From Omnitrophica bacterium RIFOXYB12_FULL_50_7 (lineage in GTDB: Bacteria; Omnitrophota; Omnitrophia; Omnitrophales; Aquincolibacteriaceae), in NCBI GenBank assembly GCA_001804345.1, contig MHFU01000014.1, positions 1-9,926 on the forward strand: a DNA stretch of 9,926 nucleotides. The letters are read 5' to 3'. Position numbers and translations under genes: made by a program. The notes under the pieces were generated by a model that saw nothing but the letters and a program-made list of their open reading frames with translations, was not told the origin of the DNA and did not search any database. The first letter of the stretch is position 1. Each line of letters begins with the position of its first letter. Positions 1-6,479 of the stretch are shown piece by piece.

Positions 1-66
1 GTCCGTGATACCTTGAAGGTTGGAGATCACATTGAGATCATTTCTCCCGAACAATATCTGGGATGA
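1..66 (+). CDS. LpxL/HtrB-type acyltransferase, upstream piece ending at an in-frame TGA
   Basis: This is the last 21 codons of a reading frame that enters from the left edge and stops at TGA 64-66. It reads VRDTLKVGDHIEIISPEQYL and then G. The segment resembles the middle of lipid A biosynthesis type acyltransferases, just before the conserved stretch that leads to the GDR motif. The next codon after the stop is GTG, and the downstream frame continues the same protein without a gap. The two pieces are therefore best read as one gene broken by a single nonsense codon. The catalytic HX4D motif would lie upstream of the window and cannot be seen. Confidence 0.55.
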   Translation, partial: VRDTLKVGDHIEIISPEQYLG

Positions 67-453
67 GTGCTTGAGATCATGGAAGTTCTTGAAGAGGGAC
101 ATGTGGTTTCCATGATGGGAGACCGCAGTTATACGTTTGACACTGTAAACGTCCCTTTTCTTGGGGCCGAAGCCCATTTTCCTTTCGGGGCTTTTAGCAT
201 TGCGGCAGCGGCAGGATGTCCCGTGGTCGTGCTCTTGGCTCAAAAGGAGTCGGATCGCGAGTATGTCGTTGATATGTCGAATGTTATTTATCCACGGTAC
301 ACCAAAGATGGGGATAAGAAAAGTCAGCTTCGACAATGGGTCGGGGAGTACGCGGCGATACTAGAGACTTTTGTGAAAAAATTTCCGTATCAGTGTTTCA
401 TGTTTCATAACGTATGGTCCAAGCAAAAGGAGCCTGTGAATGACAATCGGTGA
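67..453 (+). CDS. LpxL/HtrB-type lysophospholipid acyltransferase, C-terminal part
   Basis: The 128-residue product matches the C-terminal half of the LpxL/HtrB (lipid A acyltransferase) family. It has MGDR near residues 17-20, a VPFLG motif, PFGAFSIAAAAGCPVV, and a basic C-terminal tail. Such enzymes move an acyl chain from an acyl-ACP or acyl-CoA to a lipid on the inner membrane. In aryl-polyene clusters a relative is thought to attach the polyene to its lipid anchor. The only available start is GTG at 67, directly after TGA 64-66, with a weak GGGA at 60-63. A complete enzyme would need the upstream part, so this piece alone lacks the HX4D catalytic site. Its end overlaps the ACP start by 14 nt, which shows tight operon coupling. 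The family assignment is firm. Whether the gene works is open. Confidence 0.75.
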   Translation: MLEIMEVLEEGHVVSMMGDRSYTFDTVNVPFLGAEAHFPFGAFSIAAAAGCPVVVLLAQKESDREYVVDMSNVIYPRYTKDGDKKSQLRQWVGEYAAILETFVKKFPYQCFMFHNVWSKQKEPVNDNR

Positions 454-724
454 AGGTGAGAATCTTGAAACGATACGCAAAAAACTGAAAGAATTGCTCG
501 TCAAAAATCTAGCTTTTTTAAGTGAGCTGGATCCCCTGAAGATCAAAGACGACGAGATTCTTTTTGGCGATGGGCTTGGGCTTGATTCGCTTGACGCTGT
601 GGAAATCGTTGTCTTGCTCCAGCGGAACTTTGGATTGGATGTCAGGGACATGAAACGGGGACGGGAGATATTCTATTCCATCGATACCCTTTCACGTTTT
701 ATTTACGAAAATACCAGGAAATAA
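440..724 (+). CDS. acyl carrier protein
   Basis: This is a 94-residue acyl carrier protein. The phosphopantetheine attachment site is Ser50 in the motif GLGLDSLD, followed by the acidic helix II region (AVEIVVLLQRNFGLD) expected for docking to ketosynthases. The protein would carry the growing chain as a thioester in the cytoplasm. The form LFGDGLGLDSLDAVE resembles ACPs of aryl-polyene and related clusters more than housekeeping AcpP, which usually has DSLDTVELVM. The start at 440 is supported by AAAAGGAG at 425-432 with a 7-nt gap. The gene overlaps the acyltransferase and is followed by the ketosynthase after 4 nt, so the three are probably translated from one message. Confidence in the ACP call is high. 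The exact pathway is inferred from neighbours. Confidence 0.93.
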   Translation: MTIGEGENLETIRKKLKELLVKNLAFLSELDPLKIKDDEILFGDGLGLDSLDAVEIVVLLQRNFGLDVRDMKRGREIFYSIDTLSRFIYENTRK

Positions 725-728
725 AGCC

Positions 729-1922
729 ATGGAAGTGGGCATCACCGGGCTCGGTGTTTTATCCGCAGCGGGTAGCAACATGCATAAAACGCTGGAAACG
801 TTTCGGCAGGGAAAGCGAAATGCGGGTCCGGTCACTTTGTTTTTCACCAGTCTCAGTTACCCTGTTTTCGAAGCGAAGTCCTTCCAGCCTGTAAAAGATC
901 AAAATCAAATGAGATCGCTGGGACTTTGTCTGCGTGCTGTTGAAGAGGCGTTGCGGTCGGCTGGATTTTGGGACGGGCTTGCCACCCGACGTGTCGGGGT
1001 TTGCCTTGGAACGACGGTTGCAAGTCAGCTGAATGATATCGAATTTTATAAAACTTATCGTGATTCAGGGAAGGTTCTCACGGAGCCGGTCGACCGTTAT
1101 CTGCACGGTAACCTTGCCGGGGCGGTGGCTTCTGTTCTTAAAACACAAGGTCCGTCACTCACTGTGGTGAATGCCTGCACTTCCGGAGCGGATGCTATCG
1201 GCGTTGCCTTGTCATGGTTACGGGCTGGTTTGTGCGATGTTGCTATTGCAGGCGGGGCTGATGAATTGAATCGCGTGCCCTTGTGCGGGTTTGGATCACT
1301 AGGAATTCTTAGCGATTCGTTGTGTGCGCCGTTTGACAAGAACCGGAATGGCCTGAATTTAGGTGAAGGGGCAGGGATTCTGGTGCTCGAGACAGAGAAA
1401 AGCTCTCAAGCGAGAAAGAAAAAAGTGTCCTTGTGGCTTCGCGGATATGGGGCAGCCAATGACGCTTATCATTTGACGGCTCCGGCGCCGGAGGGCACAG
1501 GCTTGGAAAAATCCATTCGTTTGGCTTTATCAGAAGCGGGGATAGGCGCTCAAGATGTTTCTTTTGTGAATGCTCATGGCACGGCGACGCAAGACAATGA
1601 TCGCGTGGAAGGAGCTGTTCTTTCAAGAGTTTTTGGTAAGAAGGTTCCGTTCTATTCCACAAAAGGATTTACGGGGCATACGCTTGGCGCAGCAGGAGGC
1701 TTAGAAGCCGCGTTTAGTGCGGCAGCGCTTTATGAAGGATGGATCCCGCAATGCGCAGGCTTCCAAACACTCGATGATGGTATTGCCATTGCACCCACGC
1801 GCAAGAAAACAACGGTGACCGGTCATTATGCAGTCTCAACCTCTTTAGGCTTTGGCGGGAATAATGTGGCTCTCGTTATTGAATGTGTGAAGTTCGACGG
1901 AGCAGCTCCATGGACCCAATGA
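729..1922 (+). CDS. beta-ketoacyl-ACP synthase (FabF-like, catalytic KS)
   Basis: This is a 397-residue condensing enzyme of the thiolase fold. The catalytic triad is intact: Cys150 in VVNACTSGAD, His283 in VNAHGTATQDND, and His317 in KGFTGHTLGAAGG, preceded by Lys312. The C-terminal FGGNN motif (GFGGNNVAL) is also present. It would condense malonyl-ACP with an acyl primer or chain bound to the ACP encoded just upstream. Length and motifs are normal for FabF-type or APE-type KS proteins. The start at 729 has AGGAAA at 716-721 with a 7-nt gap. The stop TGA 1920-1922 overlaps the next gene, which encodes a KS-like partner lacking the Cys. This pairing is typical of KS-CLF heterodimers in type II polyketide and aryl-polyene systems. 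A role in housekeeping fatty acid synthesis is less likely because no fabD or fabG is present here. Confidence 0.93.
   Translation: MEVGITGLGVLSAAGSNMHKTLETFRQGKRNAGPVTLFFTSLSYPVFEAKSFQPVKDQNQMRSLGLCLRAVEEALRSAGFWDGLATRRVGVCLGTTVASQLNDIEFYKTYRDSGKVLTEPVDRYLHGNLAGAVASVLKTQGPSLTVVNACTSGADAIGVALSWLRAGLCDVAIAGGADELNRVPLCGFGSLGILSDSLCAPFDKNRNGLNLGEGAGILVLETEKSSQARKKKVSLWLRGYGAANDAYHLTAPAPEGTGLEKSIRLALSEAGIGAQDVSFVNAHGTATQDNDRVEGAVLSRVFGKKVPFYSTKGFTGHTLGAAGGLEAAFSAAALYEGWIPQCAGFQTLDDGIAIAPTRKKTTVTGHYAVSTSLGFGGNNVALVIECVKFDGAAPWTQ
1899..1902 (+). promoter_or_regulatory. ribosome binding site favouring the CLF start at 1910
   Basis: GGAG lies 7 nt before ATG 1910. The alternative ATG at 1919 overlaps the upstream stop as ATGA but is 16 nt from this site. 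The site lies inside the 3' end of the KS gene. Confidence 0.5.
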
Positions 1923-2926
1923 ACATTGCTGGCATCGGAGTTTTGTGTTCTCATGGGCGTGGCGTTGCACGGTTTGAGCAGGCGCTGAATGAAAGTCGTG
2001 TTCCTTCAACTGCACCCGCATCCTGCCACCGCATTCCTTCGGAAGTCCTCGAGGATCGGGAGGTTTTGTGGGATATTCGACGGGCAGATAGGTTTAGCAA
2101 GATCGCTGTCTTAGGGGCTTACGATGCCATGCGTGATGGCGATTCGCGAGACGGTTCCGTGGGGATCATTGTTTGTACGGGACTAGGTCCTCATGCGACG
2201 ACGTTTCGTTTTTTAGATGACATCCTCGATTATGGTGACGCGAGTGTTTCCCCGACGATATTTTCCCATTCCATCCACAACGCTGCGGCATCTTATATTG
2301 CAAAAATTTTAAAGTGTACCGGTCCGACGCTGACGGTGACTCAATTCCACTTTTCTTTTCAGCAAGCACTTCTTCTTGCGGGGGCCTGGATGTCAGAGGG
2401 CCGTTGTGAGCATGTTTTAGTCGGGTGTGTCGAAGAGTGCGGTTCTGTGATGGAATCGATTTATGGCTATAAGCTAAAGGTAGGAACGAACAGTGGAATG
2501 CACCTTTCTGCGTGCGGCAATAAGTCTTCGACGGGTCTCGGTGAAGGAAGTGTCTTTTTTCTGGTAACATCCGATCCTGCTCGTAGAAAGTACGGCGTTT
2601 TTTCAGATGTCTCTTTAGATGGTGAGCCGTGCGTCGAAGAACGTCCGGATTTATGCATTATTGAGAATGATGATGCGACCGTTGATCCTGGGATTCCGAT
2701 CGTTGAATTTTCTCCGATTTTCGGGCACATGATGACGGGAAGCGGCTTTCAATGCGCGGCCGCAGCGCTGATGTTGCGAAACCAGGTTGCTTATGCTTGC
2801 CCGTCTTCTGATGTTTCCGATGGCCCAAACGTTATTGTGGAAACAAAGCCTATGGCCATTCGCGAGATCCTCTGTATCAAATACGATTGTAAGCGGCTAA
2901 GGAGCTGCGTGAAATTGAATAAGTAG
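1910..2926 (+). CDS. ketosynthase-like chain length factor (active-site Cys lost)
   Basis: This is a 338-residue (from ATG 1910) ketosynthase homologue of the Ketoacyl-synt_2 / chain-length-factor kind. Aligned by eye to the KS next door, the active-site region GPSLTVVNAC becomes GPTLTVTQFH, so the catalytic Cys is His147. The first catalytic His falls where IIENDDATVD is read and is lost. Only the second His survives (His273 in FGHMMTGSG). The protein therefore should not condense chains itself. By analogy with KS-CLF pairs it would dimerise with the upstream KS and shape chain length. It overlaps the KS by 13 nt from this start, or by ATGA if translation begins at 1919. The N-terminus MNIAGIGVLC resembles CLF-type proteins of aryl-polyene clusters. 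It is about 60 residues shorter than the KS. Substrate and product are unknown. Confidence 0.8.
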   Translation: MDPMNIAGIGVLCSHGRGVARFEQALNESRVPSTAPASCHRIPSEVLEDREVLWDIRRADRFSKIAVLGAYDAMRDGDSRDGSVGIIVCTGLGPHATTFRFLDDILDYGDASVSPTIFSHSIHNAAASYIAKILKCTGPTLTVTQFHFSFQQALLLAGAWMSEGRCEHVLVGCVEECGSVMESIYGYKLKVGTNSGMHLSACGNKSSTGLGEGSVFFLVTSDPARRKYGVFSDVSLDGEPCVEERPDLCIIENDDATVDPGIPIVEFSPIFGHMMTGSGFQCAAAALMLRNQVAYACPSSDVSDGPNVIVETKPMAIREILCIKYDCKRLRSCVKLNK

Positions 2927-2954
2927 GATTCGAAGAAACCAAAAGGAGAAAACC

Positions 2955-3536
2955 ATGAAAATACTAAATGGGATTGCTTGGGGATTTGCTTTTTCTATCT
3001 TATTTGGCGCATTGCTTGTCCCCGTGAGTTTTGCTGCGAAAGGGTCGGGAGAAAAATGTTATACAAAGGTCAACATTTGGTATGAGAAACCGGAAAAGAT
3101 ATTAACCACAAACTATCACAAAGGAGCGATGCTGTCCGTTGGGTCACCCGTAGAAATTTTAAAGCGAAAAAATAATGAAATTCAATTTCGCGATTTAAAA
3201 ACGGGTACGGGATTCCAACTAGTTCAAGTTAAGAAATACATGAACATTGCGCCGGACGAATTGTTTGCGCGATATTTTTCTAAGGATTCCGTGCTTGAGG
3301 GGGCCGGTTATGCGAGGCTTACTCAGATGGAAAAGGAGAACATTAGGGTTGGGAGTCTTGCAGTAGGTATGAGCCGGGAGGCTGCGATCATGGCTTACGG
3401 ATACCCCCCGACTCATCGGACGCCAACTCTTGAGGCAGCTTCATGGACCTACTGGAAGAGTCGGTTTGTCGATTTCCAAATTCAATTTGATGACAAAGGG
3501 AAAGTAGCTTTTATCGAGAAATCGGATGGTGGATGA
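2955..3536 (+). CDS. secreted protein with BamE/SmpA-like C-terminal domain
   Basis: This is a 193-residue exported protein. Residues 1-27 form a signal peptide (MKIL start, hydrophobic core FAFSILFGALLVPV, probable cleavage after SFA). There is no lipobox. Residues 30-125 match nothing I recognise, apart from one Cys (35) and a possible small beta domain. The C-terminal part, residues about 133-188, reads VGSLAVGMSREAAIMAYGYP, a polar loop, WTYWKSRFVDFQIQF and then GKVAFIE. That is the usual pattern of BamE/SmpA-OmlA-like folds: a GMS..A....G.P start, an aromatic strand, and a final F..GKV strand. Start 2955 has AAAGGAG at 2942-2948. It lies 28 nt after the CLF, so probably in the same operon. 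A periplasmic job in exporting or anchoring the cluster product is plausible but inferred. Confidence 0.7.
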   Translation: MKILNGIAWGFAFSILFGALLVPVSFAAKGSGEKCYTKVNIWYEKPEKILTTNYHKGAMLSVGSPVEILKRKNNEIQFRDLKTGTGFQLVQVKKYMNIAPDELFARYFSKDSVLEGAGYARLTQMEKENIRVGSLAVGMSREAAIMAYGYPPTHRTPTLEAASWTYWKSRFVDFQIQFDDKGKVAFIEKSDGG

Positions 3537-3683
3537 TTCTGAGAAGCGCGGGAGAGGTGTTAAAAATATTGATTATAAAAGGTGGGGATTATCCGATCTC
3601 TCGAATTGTCTTAGATTTTTTTCGACGAGCTTGCGCATTTACCGTTTTTGGCGCATAAATCCGAAGTAACGCGAACACGATAT

Positions 3684-3688
3684 AGAGG
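3684..3688 (+). promoter_or_regulatory. ribosome binding site deciding the start at 3696
   Basis: AGAGG sits 7 nt before ATG 3696. The longer frame back to TTG 3648 has no Shine-Dalgarno match and would put 16 polar residues before the membrane segment. A weak sigma70-like pair, TTGCGC at 3631-3636 and CATAAA at 3654-3659 with 17 nt between, lies just upstream and would suit transcription of this gene. Confidence 0.5.
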
Positions 3689-3695
3689 CATTGCC

Positions 3696-4967
3696 ATGGT
3701 TGCGTTTCGTCAAATAATTGATAGGTATGTGGAGAAGCGATCGCCCTTGCTGTTGGGCTTTGCAGTGTTTTTAATGGCGTTTTTCGGGATTTCTTGCGCA
3801 TTACGTTCGACGTGTATCACTTTAGATCCCCAGCCCGCGGTCTTGCGGCTTCAATCGGGCGGGAGCATTCAGTCGGAGGTGGATCGTCTCGCAAAGCCTT
3901 TGATTGAACAAGGCGAGATCCACGGTGTCGCTGTGGGCATTTTAACTCCCGATGGTACGACTCATTCTTTTGATTATGGATTATCCGGAAAATCAGGAGG
4001 GGCTTCTTTGTCGGCCGGGAACGACATTTTTCAGATAGGATCTCTTACAAAATTATTTGTGACCGCGATGTTGGATATTCTGGTTAGCGAAGGCACGTTA
4101 CGTTATGAAGATACAGTGCGCAGCATTTTGCCAGCCAATGTCCCTTTGAGTCCTGGAATTGGCGATCTAACGCTGAAGGATTTGGTAACGCACACAAGTG
4201 GTCTACCTCGCGAATCAAGAGGTTTGAAACAACTGGGATATGGAGTGCACTATTTATTCACGGGGCATAATCCATACAGCTATGTGGACAAGAAATATCT
4301 CTATCATTTCATGGCTACCAGAAAATTAAAACCTGAAAGTCAGCGAAAATTCGCTTATTCAAATGTGGGTTTTGCAATACTGACCCACTTAATTGAGATT
4401 AAAACCGGTCGTTCTGTCCAAGAGTTGCTTCAGGAGAAGATATGTGGGCCTTTAAAAATGAAGGATACTGTCTTTGAACTGAATGCGGAGCAGAAAAAAA
4501 GGCTAGTTATCGGCCGTGCGGGCGATCAGCCATATTTTTTCAGGAGGCATACACCCATGGCAGCTTGGGATCTCGGTGAGATTATGCGACCGGTGGGAGG
4601 TCTCTATTCCACAGTCAATGATCTGATGACTTTTGCCAAAGCGAATCTTTGGAAAAACTTGGACGAGAAATATCGTGTCAAATTCCAGACGCCCATTCAA
4701 AAATTGGTTCTTGGGTGGACCGTGGAACGATTTGCAAATAAACGCGCTATGTTTTTTTATTCGCAGGGGATGGTGTCGGGATATAGCGCCTATATGGGGC
4801 TCAATCCTGATCAAAAAGTAGCGGTTGTCGTGCTTTATGATGAGTTTAACTGGAATGATGAAATTGGTCAGAATCTGCTCTTACGGCTTTCCGAAGGATT
4901 TGTAGCGCATCCCGGTAAACAGGCGGTCGTCAGCGGTCACGCGGAAAGCACATGGACAAAGGCTTAA
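3696..4967 (+). CDS. membrane-anchored serine hydrolase, class C beta-lactamase / PBP fold
   Basis: This is a 423-residue protein of the beta-lactamase-related serine hydrolase family (class C beta-lactamases, D-Ala-D-Ala peptidases, esterases). Residues 16-33 are a hydrophobic export segment ending in GISC. Cys34 could be lipidated, but Gly at -3 is unusual for a lipobox, so an uncleaved anchor is equally likely. The catalytic domain spans about residues 57-400. The SxxK motif is Ser116-Leu-Thr-Lys119. The second motif is Tyr221-Ser-Asn223. THTSGLP (165-171) and the RPVGGLYSTVNDL region are typical of the family. The third motif, usually HxG or KTG, appears as Ser356-Gln-Gly358 before SGYSAYMG, an uncommon variant. 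The domain should face the periplasm. The substrate cannot be told: peptidoglycan peptide, ester or lactam are all possible. It stands 159 nt after the APE-like operon and is probably transcribed separately. Confidence 0.88.
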   Translation: MVAFRQIIDRYVEKRSPLLLGFAVFLMAFFGISCALRSTCITLDPQPAVLRLQSGGSIQSEVDRLAKPLIEQGEIHGVAVGILTPDGTTHSFDYGLSGKSGGASLSAGNDIFQIGSLTKLFVTAMLDILVSEGTLRYEDTVRSILPANVPLSPGIGDLTLKDLVTHTSGLPRESRGLKQLGYGVHYLFTGHNPYSYVDKKYLYHFMATRKLKPESQRKFAYSNVGFAILTHLIEIKTGRSVQELLQEKICGPLKMKDTVFELNAEQKKRLVIGRAGDQPYFFRRHTPMAAWDLGEIMRPVGGLYSTVNDLMTFAKANLWKNLDEKYRVKFQTPIQKLVLGWTVERFANKRAMFFYSQGMVSGYSAYMGLNPDQKVAVVVLYDEFNWNDEIGQNLLLRLSEGFVAHPGKQAVVSGHAESTWTKA

Positions 4968-4971
4968 TAGG

Positions 4972-4993
4972 GTGCATTGCGCACAAATTTTTT
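4972..4993 (+). terminator. weak intrinsic terminator candidate after the serine hydrolase
   Basis: A short stem GTGC/GCAC (4972-4975 with 4981-4984) is followed by AAA and a run of six T (4988-4993). The stem has only four pairs, so termination would be weak. Confidence 0.3.
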
Positions 4994-5073
4994 CTGAGAG
5001 GGGCGAAAGGTTTAGATGGTTTTGGGACCAGTCATACAAATAGGCCATGGGGCATTACTAGCGCATCAAAACA

Positions 5074-5083
5074 AAGGAGGTGA
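5074..5083 (+). promoter_or_regulatory. near-ideal Shine-Dalgarno site
   Basis: AAGGAGGTGA matches the 16S rRNA 3' end over ten bases and lies just before ATG 5087 (GGAGG core ends 6 nt upstream). This is the strongest ribosome binding site in the window. It suggests the small lipoprotein is made in quantity and fixes its start. Confidence 0.8.
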
Positions 5084-5086
5084 TGA

Positions 5087-5656
5087 ATGAAGCGAATATT
5101 AACATTGTGTAATAGGGTGGGCTGCGTAATCGTTGTGGTTTGTTTTTTTACGGGTTGTGCCACGAATCTTACCAAGCCGTCCAGTTCGCCTAGGCCTTCC
5201 AAGGTCAAGTTTGGCGAATTTAGCAATGTTGAAGTGAAGGCTGTGGGGATAAGTGAGAGTTTCGCTTCGTCTGGGGCTAATCAGAAAGCGCTTAAAAAAA
5301 TTGATGAGCTGGTGTTCAGGGATTTAAGAATGGTTTTTCCGAACATGAAAAGGATTGAATCAGGGAGTGATTTCCCGAAAGCTGAAGGAAGGACGTTGCA
5401 GATCACGCCGCTCGTGAAAGAAATCAAATTCATTGGCGGTAATGCCCGATTTTGGGTTGGCGCTATGGCGGGTAGCTCTGCCGTTTTGATGCAGACCACT
5501 TATCGCGATAGCTCTACTGGCGAAGTGATTGCAGAGCCCGAATTTTATCGGGCAGCGGGTGCTTATTCGGGGGCGTTGTCCATAGGATCAACTGATAATA
5601 ATATGCTGGATCAGATAGCCCAGGATGTTGTGAATTACACAACTCTGAACAGGTAG
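5087..5656 (+). CDS. small lipoprotein of a conserved hypothetical family (DUF4410-like)
   Basis: This is a 189-residue putative lipoprotein. The N-terminus is MKR, then a hydrophobic stretch and the lipobox FTGC with Cys24 as the lipidated residue. A Ser/Pro-rich linker follows (SSSPRPS). The mature domain contains VEVKAVGISESF, a helix with KALKKIDELVFRDL, a strand LQITPLVKEIKFI, and a glycine/alanine-rich stretch GAMAGSSAVLMQTTYRD. After that come TGEVIAEPEFY and a C-terminal DNNMLDQIAQDVVNY. This layout recalls DUF4410-type lipoproteins with an assembled periplasmic alpha/beta domain, but I cannot confirm the family by eye. No catalytic motif is evident. It stands alone, with a 119-nt gap upstream and IS debris downstream. 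The function is unknown. A role at the outer membrane is likely from the lipobox. Confidence 0.8.
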   Translation: MKRILTLCNRVGCVIVVVCFFTGCATNLTKPSSSPRPSKVKFGEFSNVEVKAVGISESFASSGANQKALKKIDELVFRDLRMVFPNMKRIESGSDFPKAEGRTLQITPLVKEIKFIGGNARFWVGAMAGSSAVLMQTTYRDSSTGEVIAEPEFYRAAGAYSGALSIGSTDNNMLDQIAQDVVNYTTLNR

Positions 5657-5658
5657 GG

Positions 5659-5698
5659 ATTGGCACTACTGTTTGGTTAGAAGTTGAACAGTGCCAAT
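5659..5698. terminator. bulged inverted repeat just after the lipoprotein gene
   Basis: ATTGGC (5659-5664) plus ACTGTT (5668-5673) pair with AACAGT (5687-5692) plus GCCAAT (5693-5698). This gives 12 pairs with a 3-nt bulge and a 13-nt loop. It begins 3 nt after the stop codon at 5654-5656. No strong T run follows, so it may slow or protect the message end rather than act as a classic intrinsic terminator. The rest of 5699-5747 shows nothing recognisable. Confidence 0.45.
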
Positions 5699-5747
5699 TG
5701 GTTGTGATTTGTGACGACCTCGTCGAGAGCGTCGATGGCTGTAAGAA

Positions 5748-5819
5748 CCTATCCGGATATCAGATTTTTAGTGACGGTTCTCCTTTTTGAGAACCGTCAC
5801 TGCGTGATACCAGGATAGG
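5748..5819. repeat. large two-part palindrome at the 3' end of the IS remnant
   Basis: An inner perfect 13-bp stem AGTGACGGTTCTC (5770-5782) pairs with 5789-5801 around a 6-nt loop. It is flanked by an outer 15-nt arm, 5748-5762, starting CCTATCC, whose reverse complement is at 5805-5819 with two differences, one of them a possible G-U pair. The whole forms a 72-nt cruciform-like element. The transposase remnant stop codon (5797-5799, minus strand) lies inside the inner stem. There is no T run on the outgoing side of either strand, so a simple terminator is not the best reading. An IS end, or an inserted palindromic repeat (REP/MITE-like), is more likely. Confidence 0.7.
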
Positions 5820-6351
5820 CACTAAGTGTTTGCGACGGCGGGAGTTTCTCGAATAGGGTGATGCTCAAAATTTGTAGAATTGTGTAAAGTGACGGTTTTA
5901 GATCCAGGTGCCTTTTGATAATGACGACCAGCACGTAGAGGGAGAGGGCAATCCAGATTTGTGTTTTTACGGCATTCTCGGATGACCCGAAAAGCGATTT
6001 GCTTCTCAAATGCTGTTTGATCCACTTGAAGAAAAGCTCAATCTGCCAGGCGGTACTTATAACGCTTGGCAATCGTTAAGGCGTCCAGAAGAAAGTTGTT
6101 TGTTAAAAACGTCAGCCGTTTGTTTTTTTCTGAATCGAAGAATCGCACGAGACGGAGTTCTTACGGATAGTCCGAGGCTGAGTGGTAGACGGTCAGTGTA
6201 ATGGTTTGATCGTACCGCAGACATGTAGTTTTGCCCACGGGTCGCGAATAAAGTCCGCAATGCTTGAGATTTTTTTTGCTCGGGTAACAAAAAACACCTG
6301 AGATTGATGGAAGAGATAGAGTCTCGCGAAATCCAGATAACTGCGGAGCTC
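5797..6351 (-). pseudogene. IS4-type transposase remnant, C-terminal half, two frameshifts and one stop
   Basis: Read on the minus strand across frames, this is the C-terminal half of a DDE transposase of the IS4 superfamily. It starts near SYLDFARLYLFHQ and FFVTRAK. After a frame change in an A8 run (6270-6277) it continues with NLKHCGLYSRPVGKTT, LRYDQTITLT and YHSASDYP. TAA at 6161-6163 then interrupts the frame, which goes on with ELRLVRFFD, LTFLTNNFLLDALTIAKRY. A second frame change near 6048-6052 leads to the WQIELFFKWIKQHL block, which carries the catalytic Glu. After that come SENAVKTQIW, LYTILQILSITLFEKLP and a stop at 5797. The N-terminal half with the first catalytic Asp is absent, and 6352-6420 shows no clear transposase sequence. 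The element is dead and is best read as an old insertion between the lipoprotein and PilZ genes. The multiple independent lesions argue against programmed frameshifting. Confidence 0.85.
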
Positions 6352-6424
6352 CTTTTGTTTCCAGAGAGCTCAATTTTGTGCCCTTTATGCCGTAACTAAA
6401 CGGGAGGCGATATCACTTTTCCCT

Positions 6425-6452
6425 TTCAAGTTATTCGTCCGTCGGGTATTAT
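6425..6452 (+). promoter_or_regulatory. possible sigma70-type promoter for the PilZ gene
   Basis: TATTAT at 6447-6452 matches five of six bases of a -10 box. TTCAAG at 6425-6430, 16 nt upstream, is a poor -35. A transcript would begin near 6459 and include the GGGG (6465-6468) before ATG 6480. This is seen by eye only. Confidence 0.3.
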
Positions 6453-6479
6453 GAAGCCTCAAAAGGGGTCTTGTTATCA

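Noticed and set aside
64..66. TGA read as a sense codon (Sec, Trp or Gly recoding)
   Set aside because: TGA ends the KS, the BamE-like and the Lnt-like genes, and Trp is encoded by TGG throughout. The position is not a catalytic site where Sec would be expected, and I see no SECIS-like hairpin just after it.
2166..2570. Minus-strand open frame within the CLF gene
   Set aside because: It is a shadow of the coding strand, with a composition unlike a folded protein and no recognised features.
3648..3695. Longer N-terminus of the serine hydrolase from TTG 3648
   Set aside because: It has no Shine-Dalgarno site and gives a polar extension before the export segment. ATG 3696 has AGAGG at the right distance.
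6010..6201. Plus-strand open frame of 63 codons
   Set aside because: It runs opposite the transposase remnant and is explained by it.
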